DNA of 64,000 bases from NCBI GenBank assembly GCA_900319795.1, contig ONPU01000003.1, positions 99,924 through 163,923 of the forward strand. Reading direction: 5' to 3'. Under the pieces are notes generated by a model. It saw only the letters and a list, made by a program, of their open reading frames with translations, did no database searches and had not been told where the DNA came from. A program made the position numbers and the translations under genes. The DNA is from an uncultured Eubacteriales bacterium. Lineage in GTDB: Bacteria; Bacillota; Clostridia; Lachnospirales; Lachnospiraceae. Within the stretch, counting starts at the first letter, position 1. Each line of letters starts with the position of its first letter. Of this stretch, positions 33,345-41,865 are shown one piece after another.

Positions 33345-34476
33345 ATGGTTGAGTTGGATCCGATCAGACTGGAACTGAACAATTACGACAAACCCTTGAT
33401 TGAAATGAGGGATTCACTTTGACCTCGCTCAAAAGGAGAAGAGGATCGAAGAACTGAACCGTGAGATGGAGGACCCCACGCTGTGGGATGATCCTGAATC
33501 CGCGCAGAAGAAAATGAAAACGCTGGCATCTTTGAAAGAGGATGTGAGCGGTTATCAGCAACTGATTTCGGACAGGGATGATATCCTCGACATGATTGAA
33601 ATGGCGGACGAAGAGCCGGATCCGGCGCTCGTGCCCGAGGTTCAGGAAATGTACGAGGAATTCAAAAACCGCTTTGAATCCATCCGCATGAAAACGCTCC
33701 TTTCCGGGGAATATGACAACTGCAACGCGATTGTCACACTCCACGCGGGAACCGGCGGCACAGAGGCCATGGACTGGACGAACATGCTTTATCGTATGTA
33801 TACGAGATGGGCGGACGCGCATCATTTCCAGGTGGAACTGCTGGACATTCTGGAAGGTGATGAAGCGGGACTGAAATCGGTGACGTTCCAGGTGAACGGT
33901 GAAAATGCTTACGGACTCTTAAAGTCCGAGCACGGCGTACACCGCCTGGTGCGAATTTCTCCGTTTAACGCGAACGGAAAGAGACAGACCTCATTTTCGG
34001 CGTGTGAAGTCATGCCGGATATCGAGGAGGACCTGGATATTGAAATCGATCCGAAGGATATCAGAATCGATACCTACCGTTCGTCCGGCGCGGGCGGTCA
34101 GCATATCAACAAGACGTCCTCGGCGATCCGGATTACGCATTTCCCGACCGGTATTGTCGTGACCTGCCAGAACGAGCGCAGCCAGTTCCAGAATAAGGAC
34201 AAGGCGTTCCAGGAACTGAAAATCAAGCTCTACATGCTGAAAAAAGAAGCCAATGCCGAAAAACTGGACGACATCCGCGGAAAGGTGTCCGAGATCGCGT
34301 GGGGCAATCAGATCCGTTCTTATTTCCTTCAGCCGTATCAGCTGATCAAGGATCTGAGAACCGGTGAAGAAGTTCCGAACGCGCAGAAGGTGCTGGACGG
34401 AGGGATTGATCCCTTCATCAACGCTTACCTGAAGTGGATCGCGCTCGGAAACACGGATACAACGGAACGGGTTTAA
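33345..34476 (+). CDS. prfB: Peptide chain release factor 2, with programmed +1 frameshift
   Basis: The gene is read in two frames. ATG 33345, behind AGAAGGTGAG, opens 25 codons ending CTT TGA (stop at 33420-33422). Skipping T33420 continues as GAC CTC GCT and runs to 34476, giving a normal 376-residue RF2. The junction reads MRDSL-DLAQKEKRIEEL, as in other RF2 proteins. The stop-recognition tripeptide SPF (RISPFNAN) and the peptidyl-hydrolysis GGQ (GAGGQHINK) are both present. RF2 releases peptides at UGA and UAA; slow reading of the in-frame UGA when RF2 is scarce favours the shift, so the gene autoregulates. This is not a sequencing error. Confidence 0.96.
33407..33423 (+). promoter_or_regulatory. 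RF2 recoding site
   Basis: CTT TGA C is the classic slippery stop. GAGGG at 33407-33411, five bases before CTT, can pair with the 16S anti-Shine-Dalgarno and push the ribosome +1; the spacing is slightly longer than the three bases seen in E. coli. Confidence 0.93.
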
Positions 34477-34505
34477 CCGCTTTATCAGGGAAGGATTGGA
34501 AAAAT

Positions 34506-35738
34506 ATGGCAAAGATAGCAATCATGGGGTGCGGGACCGTCGGATACGGCGTTTACAGAACGTTCATGATGAACTCCGAGACGATCACGAGAAGAGTCGG
34601 CGAACGAATCCAGGTCGCCTATGCCCTGGACCTGCGGGAATTTCCGGGAGATCCGATTGAAAGCATTTTAACGCATGATTTCAACGATATCCTGAACGAT
34701 CCCCAGGTTTCGGTGGTGGTGGAGACCATGGGCGGACTTCATCCGGCCTATGAATTTACCAAAAAATGCCTCCTGGCAGGGAAGAGCGTCTGCACATCCA
34801 ATAAGGAACTGGTCGCGGAACACGGAGTCGAACTCCGCTCGATCGCGATGGACATGAACGTCAATTACCTCTTCGAAGCCAGCTGCGGCGGCGGGATTCC
34901 GATCATCAGAGTCCTCAACTCCTCCCTGACGGCGGAAGAAATCGAAGAAGTGACCGGTATCCTGAACGGGACGACCAATTATATCCTGACGAGCATGACC
35001 GAGGAGGGAAAGGATTTCGCGGTGGCGCTGAAAGAAGCACAGCAGAAGGGCTACGCGGAACTGCATCCGGAAGCGGATGTGGAAGGCTGGGATGCCTGCC
35101 GCAAGATCGCGATTCTGTCCTCGCTGGCTTACGGACATCACATTTCCTATAAAGATGTCCATACCGAAGGCATCACGAAGGTGACGAAAGAGGACATCGA
35201 ATATGCCAGACTTCTGGACTGCCGGATCAAGCTCCTTGCCACATCCAGAAGAGATGCCAACGGTACATGGGTACTCGTTGCCCCGATGATGATCGGGAAG
35301 GAGAATCCGCTTACGGCCGTGGACGGAGTGATGAACGCCGTGATGGTGAAGGGAAATGCCGTCGGCACGACGATGTTCTACGGAAGCGGAGCAGGCTCAC
35401 TGCCCACTGCGAGCGCGGTCTGCGGCGACGTGATTGAAGCCGTCAAATATAAGAAGACAATCAAAACGGCCTATACGGCTGATAATATGGACCTCATCAG
35501 CGTGGATGAAGTAGAAAGACCGTTCTTCGTCCGCTGGAAAGGGACAAAGGAAGAGGCTGAAGCACTCTTCGGCACACTGTCAGAGATCGTGTATCTTCCG
35601 GAGCTTGATGGTGAGATCGGTGTGATTACCGGGCATTTGAGCGAAAAGCAGTTTAAAGATCTGATCGTGGATGTACCGCAGGTGATCAGCTGGTATCGCC
35701 GGGGCAAGAACGAAGAAGCGGAAGAGAAAGAAGATTGA
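34506..35738 (+). CDS. hom: Homoserine dehydrogenase
   Basis: A 410-residue enzyme with the N-terminal nucleotide-binding loop GCGTVGYG (residues 8-15), the substrate-domain motif GILNGTTNYIL, and a C-terminal extension of about 80 residues consistent with an ACT-type regulatory domain. It reduces aspartate semialdehyde to homoserine, the branch toward threonine and methionine. ATG 34506 begins the conserved fold; an earlier in-frame start inside prfB is rejected. It lies 22 bases before the aspartokinase gene, so first and third steps of the pathway are made together. End-product feedback is likely through the ACT region but not shown. Confidence 0.95.
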   Translation: MAKIAIMGCGTVGYGVYRTFMMNSETITRRVGERIQVAYALDLREFPGDPIESILTHDFNDILNDPQVSVVVETMGGLHPAYEFTKKCLLAGKSVCTSNKELVAEHGVELRSIAMDMNVNYLFEASCGGGIPIIRVLNSSLTAEEIEEVTGILNGTTNYILTSMTEEGKDFAVALKEAQQKGYAELHPEADVEGWDACRKIAILSSLAYGHHISYKDVHTEGITKVTKEDIEYARLLDCRIKLLATSRRDANGTWVLVAPMMIGKENPLTAVDGVMNAVMVKGNAVGTTMFYGSGAGSLPTASAVCGDVIEAVKYKKTIKTAYTADNMDLISVDEVERPFFVRWKGTKEEAEALFGTLSEIVYLPELDGEIGVITGHLSEKQFKDLIVDVPQVISWYRRGKNEEAEEKED

Positions 35739-35760
35739 GAGTTAAGAGGACTTGTGAAAA

Positions 35761-36969
35761 ATGCTGATTGTGAAAAAATTCGGTGGGACCTCCGTGGGAA
35801 CTCCGGAAAGAATCATGAATGTTGCCAGACGCTGCGTAGAGGACTTCAGCAAAGGCAATGATGTGGTGGTTGTCCTTTCCGCGATGGGAAAGACCACCGA
35901 CGAACTGATCCACCTGGCGCACCGCATCAACCAGAAACCTCCGAAGAGAGAACTCGACATGCTGATGACTACAGGAGAGCAGGTTTCCGTATCGCTGATG
36001 GCCATGGCCATGGACAGCCTCGGAGTGCGGGCCGTATCGCTGAACGCGTTTCAGGTGGCGATGCGGACGACCAGCCGTTACGGCGATGCCCGTCTGAAGA
36101 GAATTGACAGCGACCGTATCCTTCATGAACTGGAAGACAGGAAGATCGTCATCGTAACGGGCTTCCAGGGAATCAATAAGTACGACGACTATACGACGCT
36201 CGGCCGCGGCGGCTCCGATACGACAGCCGTGGCACTGGCAGCGGCTCTGCATGCGGACGCGTGTGAAATCTATACCGATGTGGACGGTGTTTTCACGGCG
36301 GATCCGAGAATCTGCAAACGCGCGCGCAAGCTGAAGGAAATCACATACGATGAAATGCTTGACCTTGCTTCTTTAGGAGCCGGTGTTCTGCACAACCGCT
36401 CGGTAGAGATGGCAAAGAAATACGGCGTGACCCTCGTGGTCCGCTCATCACTCAACAGAAGCGAGGGAACGATCTTAAGGGAGGAAACTACAGTGGAAAG
36501 AATGCTGATCAGCGGTGTGGCGCTGGACAAATCTGCGGACAGAATTTCGGTTCTCGGTTTGAAGGACAGACCGGGCGTGGCCTTCCGCCTCTTCGATATT
36601 ATCGCGAAGGCAAATATCAACATCGACGTGATTCTTCAGTCCATCGGACGCGACGGAACAAAGGACATCTCGTTTACCCTTCCGGATGAAAACGCTGACG
36701 AAGCGCTCGAGATTCTGGAAGCCAATAAATCCAGACTGCAGTACCAGAACATCGACGTCAATAAAAATGTCGCGAAGCTCTCGATTGTCGGCAGCGGCAT
36801 GATGTCCAATCCGGGTGTGGCGGCCAAGATGTTCGAAGCCCTCTATAATGAGGACATCAACATCAACATGATCTCCACTTCCGAAATCCGTGTGACGGTA
36901 CTGATCGATACGAGAGACGCGGAGAGAGCGGTCAATGCCGTACACGACGCGTTCGGACTGGATGAATAA
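35761..36969 (+). CDS. lysC: Aspartate kinase
   Basis: A 402-residue aspartokinase starting IVKKFGGTSVGTPERI, the kinase signature, with GRGGSDTTAVALAAAL later in the catalytic domain and a pair of ACT domains from about residue 260 (SVLGLKDRPGVAFRLF and KLSIVGSGMMSNPGVA). It phosphorylates aspartate, the entry to lysine, threonine and methionine synthesis, and the ACT domains normally bind the inhibiting amino acid. The gene name is by family; which amino acid regulates this isozyme cannot be read. The unit ends at a long hairpin. Confidence 0.94.
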   Translation: MLIVKKFGGTSVGTPERIMNVARRCVEDFSKGNDVVVVLSAMGKTTDELIHLAHRINQKPPKRELDMLMTTGEQVSVSLMAMAMDSLGVRAVSLNAFQVAMRTTSRYGDARLKRIDSDRILHELEDRKIVIVTGFQGINKYDDYTTLGRGGSDTTAVALAAALHADACEIYTDVDGVFTADPRICKRARKLKEITYDEMLDLASLGAGVLHNRSVEMAKKYGVTLVVRSSLNRSEGTILREETTVERMLISGVALDKSADRISVLGLKDRPGVAFRLFDIIAKANINIDVILQSIGRDGTKDISFTLPDENADEALEILEANKSRLQYQNIDVNKNVAKLSIVGSGMMSNPGVAAKMFEALYNEDININMISTSEIRVTVLIDTRDAERAVNAVHDAFGLDE

Positions 36970-36986
36970 TCCCGATCAAAACAAAA

Positions 36987-37038
36987 AAGAACAATATAAG
37001 GCCGGCTCAGATGAAAGAGCCGGCCTTATATTGTTCTT
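36987..37038. terminator. Bidirectional terminator between lysC and the DUF1858 gene
   Basis: Perfect 22-bp arms (36987-37008 and 37017-37038) around an 8-base loop. A-rich sequence on the left side and a T-containing right side let it serve both converging transcripts. Confidence 0.9.
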
Positions 37039-37055
37039 CTTAATGAATGCTGTCT

Positions 37056-37259
37056 TTATTTATTTGCCAGATATTCGTTGACTGCCTTTTCAACGAGACC
37101 GGCATCCAGTCCATGAACCATGGCGGCTTCCGCGAGGGATTCTCCCTGAGATGCCGGGCAGCCCAGGCAATGCATTCCCATGCTCATAAGAACGGGAGCG
37201 ACGTCCGCATCGACGCGAAGAATTTCACCAATCGTCATGTCTTTGGAAATCTGTGTCAT
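37056..37259 (-). CDS. DUF1858-family small protein
   Basis: A 67-residue soluble protein with the DUF1858 pattern: an N-terminal [10 protein letters not shown] segment, then [13 protein letters not shown] with two cysteines spaced CxxC. Members often accompany hybrid-cluster or redox enzymes; their role is not established. It is transcribed leftward from a promoter that faces the ferredoxin gene, with AGGAGG at ideal distance from the ATG. The CxxC pair and the ferredoxin neighbour suggest a redox or metal link, which is inference. Confidence 0.85.
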   Translation of the reverse strand: MTQISKDMTIGEILRVDADVAPVLMSMGMHCLGCPASQGESLAEAAMVHGLDAGLVEKAVNEYLANK

Positions 37260-37318
37260 GATCTTTATACCTCCTAGATGATTGATTCATACAACCGGTC
37301 CTTTCGGACAGTTAAATA

Positions 37319-37347
37319 ATTATAACTGAAGTTAGATACTAATGCAA
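37319..37347 (-). promoter_or_regulatory. Promoter of the DUF1858 gene
   Basis: On the minus strand TTGCAT (37347-37342), 17 bases, TATAAT (37324-37319), a near-consensus promoter 60 bases upstream of the start codon. Confidence 0.75.
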
Positions 37348-37363
37348 GCATTTTTTTCTTGCA
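37343..37363. promoter_or_regulatory. Palindrome spanning the two divergent -35 boxes
   Basis: TGCAAG (37343-37348) and CTTGCA (37358-37363) are inverted across nine bases. Each arm covers most of one promoter's -35 hexamer, so a dimer bound here would control both genes. The arms may instead reflect only that the two -35 boxes are alike. Confidence 0.4.
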
Positions 37364-37387
37364 AAGTATATAAATTTGTCATAGAAT
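37359..37387 (+). promoter_or_regulatory. Promoter of the ferredoxin gene
   Basis: TTGCAA (37359-37364), 17 bases, TAGAAT (37382-37387), 43 bases before the start codon. Confidence 0.75.
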
Positions 37388-37430
37388 GGGTCTAGCAAAA
37401 TAAACCATTGTACATCTGGAGGTAATAATC

Positions 37431-37601
37431 ATGGCATATGTGATTTCTGATGATTGTGTAAGCTGCGGCTCCTGTGCTGCTGAATGTCCTGTAAACGCGA
37501 TTTCTGAGGGCGATGCTCATTTCGAAATCAATGCTGACGAATGCATCGAATGCGGAACATGCGCAGCTACATGTCCGGTCGGCGCTATTTCCGAAGGCTG
37601 A
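37431..37601 (+). CDS. 2[4Fe-4S] ferredoxin
   Basis: A 56-residue protein with two clostridial-type cluster motifs, CVSCGSCAAECP and CIECGTCAATCP, each a CxxCxxCxxxCP, arranged with the usual pseudo-twofold symmetry. It carries low-potential electrons for pyruvate:ferredoxin oxidoreductase, hydrogenase or similar anaerobic enzymes. The start follows GGAGGTAA and the gene has its own promoter and terminator, so it is a single-gene unit, probably well expressed. It is short enough to be missed by length-limited gene callers. Confidence 0.95.
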   Translation: MAYVISDDCVSCGSCAAECPVNAISEGDAHFEINADECIECGTCAATCPVGAISEG

Positions 37602-37622
37602 TTCCTTTAGTCTAAAGACGAG

Positions 37623-37655
37623 AAAACTCCTGCCAGAACGGCAGGAGTTTTATTG
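37623..37655. terminator. Bidirectional terminator between ferredoxin and mecA
   Basis: Perfect 12-bp arms (37623-37634 and 37640-37651) around a 5-base loop; AAAA on one side and TTTT on the other allow use in both directions. Confidence 0.92.
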
Positions 37656-37657
37656 TT

Positions 37658-38455
37658 TTATTCAAGAGTGCGGAGCTTCTGAATGGCCTTTCTGCTGATC
37701 ACGGTCTTCCCGTGTTCCCGGAGGAACGATTCGCGGGCCGGGGTGAAATCGGAGCCCTTGCCGTATTCCGAAAGGACATTGCAGATCTTGTTGAACTGCT
37801 CGGGACGCTGACCGGACTGGCTGAGAACCAGGATATAATTTCCGGAATCCCTGTACAGGGAATTGACGCCTTTATAGGTCTCTCCCAAAGCGGCCGACGC
37901 ACTGATGACTTCTTCGAGCGTATGGAACGAATAGGCTCTCAGAATATTCGGCATTTCTTCTTTTCCGCGAACCCGCTTTTTGCCCCTGCTTCCCTTTTTC
38001 GTGAACTGAGGAGCGGCTGGCACGTCTTCGCTTTCCGGAATATTCATAAACTCCGGATGCCCTTCTTTTGAACGGGATCCCTTTTCAAGAAGTTCGCGGA
38101 ACAGACGTGTGATATCGTCCGCGCCTTTGATCGGATCTTCCGCTTTTGAGGTTCCCTGCTCCTCGGAAGGAGAGAACTTCGCGAAACGCGTATCGAGCTC
38201 TTCCGGATCTTCGACTTTCGTGATCACGACGGTCAGTGTATTTCCGCCGCCCGGGATCGCTTCGATCATGAGCGGCATGTTGGCTTCGTTTGAGAAGCCG
38301 TACCGCTTATGGGCTTCGTTCAGCATGTCCCGGAAAAGCTGCCGGGCTTTTTCACTTCCGTACGCCAGCTCGCTGATGCGGATCTGGCGGGCTTCCAGGT
38401 CTTCTCTGGTCAGGATGCACTTGATTTTATTATCACTGATTTTTTCAATCTTCAT
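37658..38455 (-). CDS. mecA: MecA-family adaptor protein
   Basis: A 265-residue protein with the MecA layout: an N-terminal domain (MKIEKISDNKIKCILTREDL) that in Bacillus binds substrates, an acidic and charged linker of about 70 residues (about 95-175), and a C-terminal domain with LYRDSGNYILVL that docks on ClpC. MecA delivers proteins such as ComK to ClpCP for degradation. No competence regulator is nearby, so its clients here are unknown. The start is near a weak ribosome site (GGAGATAACTG). Confidence 0.88.
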   Translation of the reverse strand: MKIEKISDNKIKCILTREDLEARQIRISELAYGSEKARQLFRDMLNEAHKRYGFSNEANMPLMIEAIPGGGNTLTVVITKVEDPEELDTRFAKFSPSEEQGTSKAEDPIKGADDITRLFRELLEKGSRSKEGHPEFMNIPESEDVPAAPQFTKKGSRGKKRVRGKEEMPNILRAYSFHTLEEVISASAALGETYKGVNSLYRDSGNYILVLSQSGQRPEQFNKICNVLSEYGKGSDFTPARESFLREHGKTVISRKAIQKLRTLE

Positions 38456-38495
38456 CAGTTATCTCCAATTACTTCAGTCCTTAAGGATCGATTTT

Positions 38496-38524
38496 ATTAT
38501 ACGAGGTTTCTGCGATCTTGTAAA
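38496..38524 (-). promoter_or_regulatory. Predicted promoter of mecA
   Basis: On the minus strand TTTACA (38524-38519), 17 bases, TATAAT (38501-38496); the start codon is about 40 bases further. Confidence 0.75.
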
Positions 38525-38640
38525 TGAAGCTTGTGCGCAGTTGGAGGCGCGATTATTGACATTTTTTTAGCGAAAAACAACTCCGAAATTTCCTGAATTC
38601 AGAAATAATAGCGATAATATAAGGACTTGCCCGATGAGTA

Positions 38641-38895
38641 TTGATTTCGGCGTCGGTCCGAGTATAATTCAGGATACAGGTTGGCCAATCTGAAGCAGCG
38701 AACAGGGGAAACCCCAAAAACTCTCACGAAAACGAAAGGGGAAGAATCATTTTGTAAATCAGCCATGATGCGTATAAATGGATCTGTTTGTTCAGCATTA
38801 GATTTGGATTGTGTTTGCGGAAACCGTCTGAAAGGTCTGAAAAGGGTATAGATCCATACGGTACGAAAGCATCATGGAGAAAGGAGGATATTTCT
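38641..38895 (+). ncRNA. Candidate structured RNA with its own promoter
   Basis: TTGATT (38641-38646), 16 bases, TATAAT (38663-38668) forms a good promoter with no gene after it. Downstream, nested helices are possible: 38763-38771 with 38869-38877 (9 bp), 38778-38785 with 38850-38857 (8 bp), and 38791-38795 with a CTGAA at 38828-38832 or 38837-38841. A small GGGG/CCCC hairpin (38705-38715) competes with a second GGGG at 38738-38741. AGAAA/TTTCT (38878-38895) encloses a GGAGG site. No long reading frame follows. It matches no RNA class that I can name; a decayed leader is the alternative. Confidence 0.45.
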
Positions 38896-38929
38896 GGGCA
38901 AGGTTTCTTTCTAAGAACGTCATGTACAT

Positions 38930-38986
38930 AAAAAACAGGGCCGTTCCACCCCTCTTTTCAGGAATGGTTGTGCTATTGGAACGGCC
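38930..38986 (-). terminator. Hairpin followed by a T run on the minus strand
   Basis: Arms 38939-38948 and 38977-38986 are perfect 10-bp complements around 28 bases. Read on the minus strand the stem is followed by CTG and six T, so it would stop leftward transcripts before the mecA promoter. The long loop lowers confidence. Confidence 0.5.
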
Positions 38987-39009
38987 GCTCATATAGAACT
39001 GCAAGTTGG

Positions 39010-39069
39010 TCTGCTCCGGGGAATGGGATTTAAGTGTGAATAAAAGGTGATTTGCATTCCCGGGGCAGA
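39010..39069. other. Long imperfect hairpin between the RNA-like region and the GH18 gene
   Basis: Bases 39010-39025 can pair with 39055-39069 over about 15 positions with one bulge and one mismatch around a 29-base loop. It has no T run after it. It lies just ahead of the next promoter. Confidence 0.5.
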
Positions 39070-39097
39070 TCATGCAATCCGGCGAGGGGGCATGTGC

Positions 39098-39126
39098 TTT
39101 ACTTGCAGATTTTTGCTTGCTATAAT
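39098..39126 (+). promoter_or_regulatory. Promoter of the GH18-type gene
   Basis: TTTACT (39098-39103), 17 bases, TATAAT (39121-39126) with TG at the extended -10 position. The predicted transcript begins about 35 bases before the proposed start. Confidence 0.7.
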
Positions 39127-39165
39127 ACATAGGAAGCGCAAGCGGTGCACAGGAAATGAGGTGTC

Positions 39166-40887
39166 ATTACGAAAAAAGAACGCGATTGGAAGAAGAAGCG
39201 GGAACGCGCTTTACTTGGGCGGCTTATTCTGGCCGCGTTTCTTCTGGTTGCCGCAGCCTGCGCAGCCGCGCTGATCGATCGGATTACCCCGTCCAAAAAA
39301 CATCTGGATCCCAAAGAGTATTTCGGTGTCGGTGACGGGCAGACGGCGATCATAGGAGACGGAGTGCTCCTTGCGGAAAAGGCATTTTCCGAGGATGGCC
39401 TTCTGTACCTGCCGTATGAGTTTGTGCATACGGAACTGGCACCCTGGATCTTCTATGACCGGGAGGAGGAAAAACTGATTCTGACCGGTCCCGAAAGCAA
39501 GGAGATTTGGGAAATGACAGACGGCCGGACAAGCGGAGACGAGGCCCTGTCCCGGAACGAAGGCCTGTATATTTCTTCAGAGTTTGTGGAAGAGTACGCG
39601 CCGCTGAAAATGGCCGGGTTCGACGATCCTCAAAGACTGTGCATCTGGACTGAGAGTTCCCGGATTGTGGACCAGACGGGGAAAAAGTCGGTGATCCGGA
39701 AAAACGCGGGCATCAAAAGCCCGATTGTAAAAGATCTGGAAGAGTCGGAAGCGGTAATCCTTCAGGATGTGAACGCGGACGGAAGCCCGATGGAGGGCAA
39801 GACCGAGGGCTGGACACGGGTTGCTACCGATGACGGTTTCAGCGGTTATATTAAGGATGAAGATCTGGCCGGTTCCGTCCATGAGGAAGAAGTTTCGCTG
39901 TCTCAGGGACTCGGAGAGTATTCCCGGGTGAAGATGGACGGAAAACTGAACATGGTTTTCCACCAGACGACGGATCAGGCTTCCAACGACGCTCTTTCGC
40001 AGGCCGTTGAGGGCATGCACGGAGTCAACGCGATCGCGCCGACCTGGTTTTTTATGGAAGATACGGAGGGCGCGGTTTCTTCGCTTGCCAGCTCATCGTA
40101 TGTGGAAACAGCCCATGCGATGGGACTGAAAGTCTATGCGGTTCTGAATGATTTTGACGGAGGAATCCATTCCGCCGACGAAACAACGAGGGCCCTCAGC
40201 AATGATACGAAGAGATCTGCCATTGTCTCTGCCGTCATGGAAGGACTTCGGACGAGCGGGGCAGACGGACTCAATATCGATATTGAACTTGTAAAAGAGG
40301 AGTCCGCGGACAGCTATCTGGAACTTTTGAGGGAATTTTCCGCGGAGCTGCGGAAAGAGGGCAAAAGCTTACTGATCGACACATTCGTTCCGAAATTTAC
40401 GATGTATCTCAATCGAACCGAACAGGCAAGAGTTGCTGATTATGTAGTGCTGATGTGTTATGATGAGCACAGCGCTTCTTCCACGGAAGCGGGATCTGTC
40501 TCTTCCGCGACATTTGTGGAAGAGGGGGTCGGACAAGCTCTCCGGGAAGTTCCCGCGGATCAGCTCGTGGCGGCTCTTCCGTTCTACACCAGACTGTGGG
40601 AGACGAAGGAGAACGGCGAGGTCTCGAGCAAGGCCTATGGCATGAGCAGCGCGGCCCAGGCGGTTTCATCTTTGGAAATGACACTGAACTGGGACGAAAA
40701 GTGCGGCCAGAATTACGGAGAGCTGCAAAGCGGAGAGACGCTCTATCAGATCTGGGTGGAAGACGCGGATTCTCTTGAGAGGAAAATGGAGATCCTCCGG
40801 CAGTTCGACATCGCCGGGATTGCGGAATGGAAGCTCGGCTTTGAAACGGAAGATATATGGGAGGTCCTCAGACAGGGACTTTCCTGA
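39166..40887 (+). CDS. Exported GH18-fold protein with SH3-like domain; apparent ATT start
   Basis: The conserved frame is open from 39160 and encodes a basic N-terminus, a membrane span (LILAAFLLVAAACAAALI), a stalk, an SH3-like region (about residues 165-245) and a glycosidase 18 barrel. The DxxxxDxE motif is Asp367, Asp372 and Glu374 in DGLNIDIE, so the catalytic acid is kept. Similar proteins act on peptidoglycan or spore cortex. No ATG, GTG or TTG occurs in frame before GTG 39364, which would delete the membrane anchor. ATT 39166, four bases after GAGG, is the best-placed start, giving 573 residues; a frameshift or sequencing error upstream is the alternative. Confidence 0.75.
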   Translation: MTKKERDWKKKRERALLGRLILAAFLLVAAACAAALIDRITPSKKHLDPKEYFGVGDGQTAIIGDGVLLAEKAFSEDGLLYLPYEFVHTELAPWIFYDREEEKLILTGPESKEIWEMTDGRTSGDEALSRNEGLYISSEFVEEYAPLKMAGFDDPQRLCIWTESSRIVDQTGKKSVIRKNAGIKSPIVKDLEESEAVILQDVNADGSPMEGKTEGWTRVATDDGFSGYIKDEDLAGSVHEEEVSLSQGLGEYSRVKMDGKLNMVFHQTTDQASNDALSQAVEGMHGVNAIAPTWFFMEDTEGAVSSLASSSYVETAHAMGLKVYAVLNDFDGGIHSADETTRALSNDTKRSAIVSAVMEGLRTSGADGLNIDIELVKEESADSYLELLREFSAELRKEGKSLLIDTFVPKFTMYLNRTEQARVADYVVLMCYDEHSASSTEAGSVSSATFVEEGVGQALREVPADQLVAALPFYTRLWETKENGEVSSKAYGMSSAAQAVSSLEMTLNWDEKCGQNYGELQSGETLYQIWVEDADSLERKMEILRQFDIAGIAEWKLGFETEDIWEVLRQGLS

Positions 40888-40954
40888 AGACGGAATAGAT
40901 CCGGAAAGCTCTGACATACGGGCTTTCCTCTTATGGGAAAAGGAGATTGTTGGG

Positions 40955-41827
40955 ATGGATGATTATACGATGTTCAAACAGGCGCTCAGGGGTTTTGATA
41001 AGGATGAGGTGATCGCCTATATTCATCGCCAGGAGGAGGAATCCTCGCAGAGAATAGCCGCTCTTGAACGGGATCTTCGGAAAAGGGACCGGATCATTGC
41101 GGAATTGAAGAACCGGGTCGTCCAGAAGGACGAGCAGGTCGACCGTCTTGAAAAAGAGATCAAGGGAAAATATCAGAAATATATCGATAACTACCGTCAG
41201 ATCGGGGAACTGGTCTATGAGTCGCGTGTAAAAGGCGACCGGATCGTGGCGGACGCGAACGCGGAAGCAGACCGGATTCTGGCTAACGCTGATGTAGAGG
41301 CCAGAAGAAGAGTGGCGGCTGTTCAGGGCGAGGTCGATGCCAAGCTCAACGAAGGAAAACAGCAGTATCTGGCCGTTCAGGACGAGATGAATGAGATCGT
41401 GGACCTGTTCAATCAGATGCAGAAAAAATTCATGCAGTCCTATAAGGAAGTGCATGAGATCATCCAGAGCATGCCGGCATCCCTCGATGATATGGATCTC
41501 GGCCTTGCCGAAGAGGAGCTGGATGACAGTGAAGCGCTCGATGAGGACGATCTGGACCTTGGCGCTTACGGAATACAGTTCCCGGATATGGACGATACCG
41601 AGGAATTCGATGAGGAATTCCAGGCGGAGCTGAAGGAACTTGCCAAAAGCAGGGAGAAAAGCGAAAGCGGATCTGAGCCTGCTGATGCCAAGGGGGTAGT
41701 GACCGAAGAGGAAATTAAGGAACTTTTAAAGGGCAGTGACACAAAGGGGACAGCCTATTTCCCGGAGGATGAGGTCTTTCAGGGAACAAACGCGGCCGAG
41801 CTTCTTCAGGAAGGAAATAAAGCTTAA
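40955..41827 (+). CDS. DivIVA-like coiled-coil protein
   Basis: A 290-residue soluble protein. The first 25 residues (FKQALRGFDKDEVIAYIHRQ) fit the DivIVA N-terminal pattern, in which a hydrophobic turn targets curved membrane. A long coiled coil follows over about residues 25-180, then a strongly acidic tail. DivIVA and GpsB relatives organise cell poles and the division site. Whether this one does is inferred. ATG 40955 follows AAAAGGAG; the frame is open upstream into the GH18 gene but without a ribosome site. It may share a transcript with the GH18-type wall protein. Confidence 0.75.
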   Translation: MDDYTMFKQALRGFDKDEVIAYIHRQEEESSQRIAALERDLRKRDRIIAELKNRVVQKDEQVDRLEKEIKGKYQKYIDNYRQIGELVYESRVKGDRIVADANAEADRILANADVEARRRVAAVQGEVDAKLNEGKQQYLAVQDEMNEIVDLFNQMQKKFMQSYKEVHEIIQSMPASLDDMDLGLAEEELDDSEALDEDDLDLGAYGIQFPDMDDTEEFDEEFQAELKELAKSREKSESGSEPADAKGVVTEEEIKELLKGSDTKGTAYFPEDEVFQGTNAAELLQEGNKA

Positions 41828-41865
41828 GAACAAATGAAAAGGCATACATGAAGGAGGAATGACTT

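Noticed and set aside
38669-38900. tmRNA, RNase P RNA, SRP RNA or a known riboswitch in the gene-free stretch
   Set aside because: None of the conserved cores of these RNAs that I know is present; I also saw no tRNA gene in any intergenic region.
38798-39130. 110-codon minus-strand open frame in the mecA-GH18 gap
   Set aside because: It runs through several hairpins and a terminator-like T run, has no ribosome site and no protein-like pattern.
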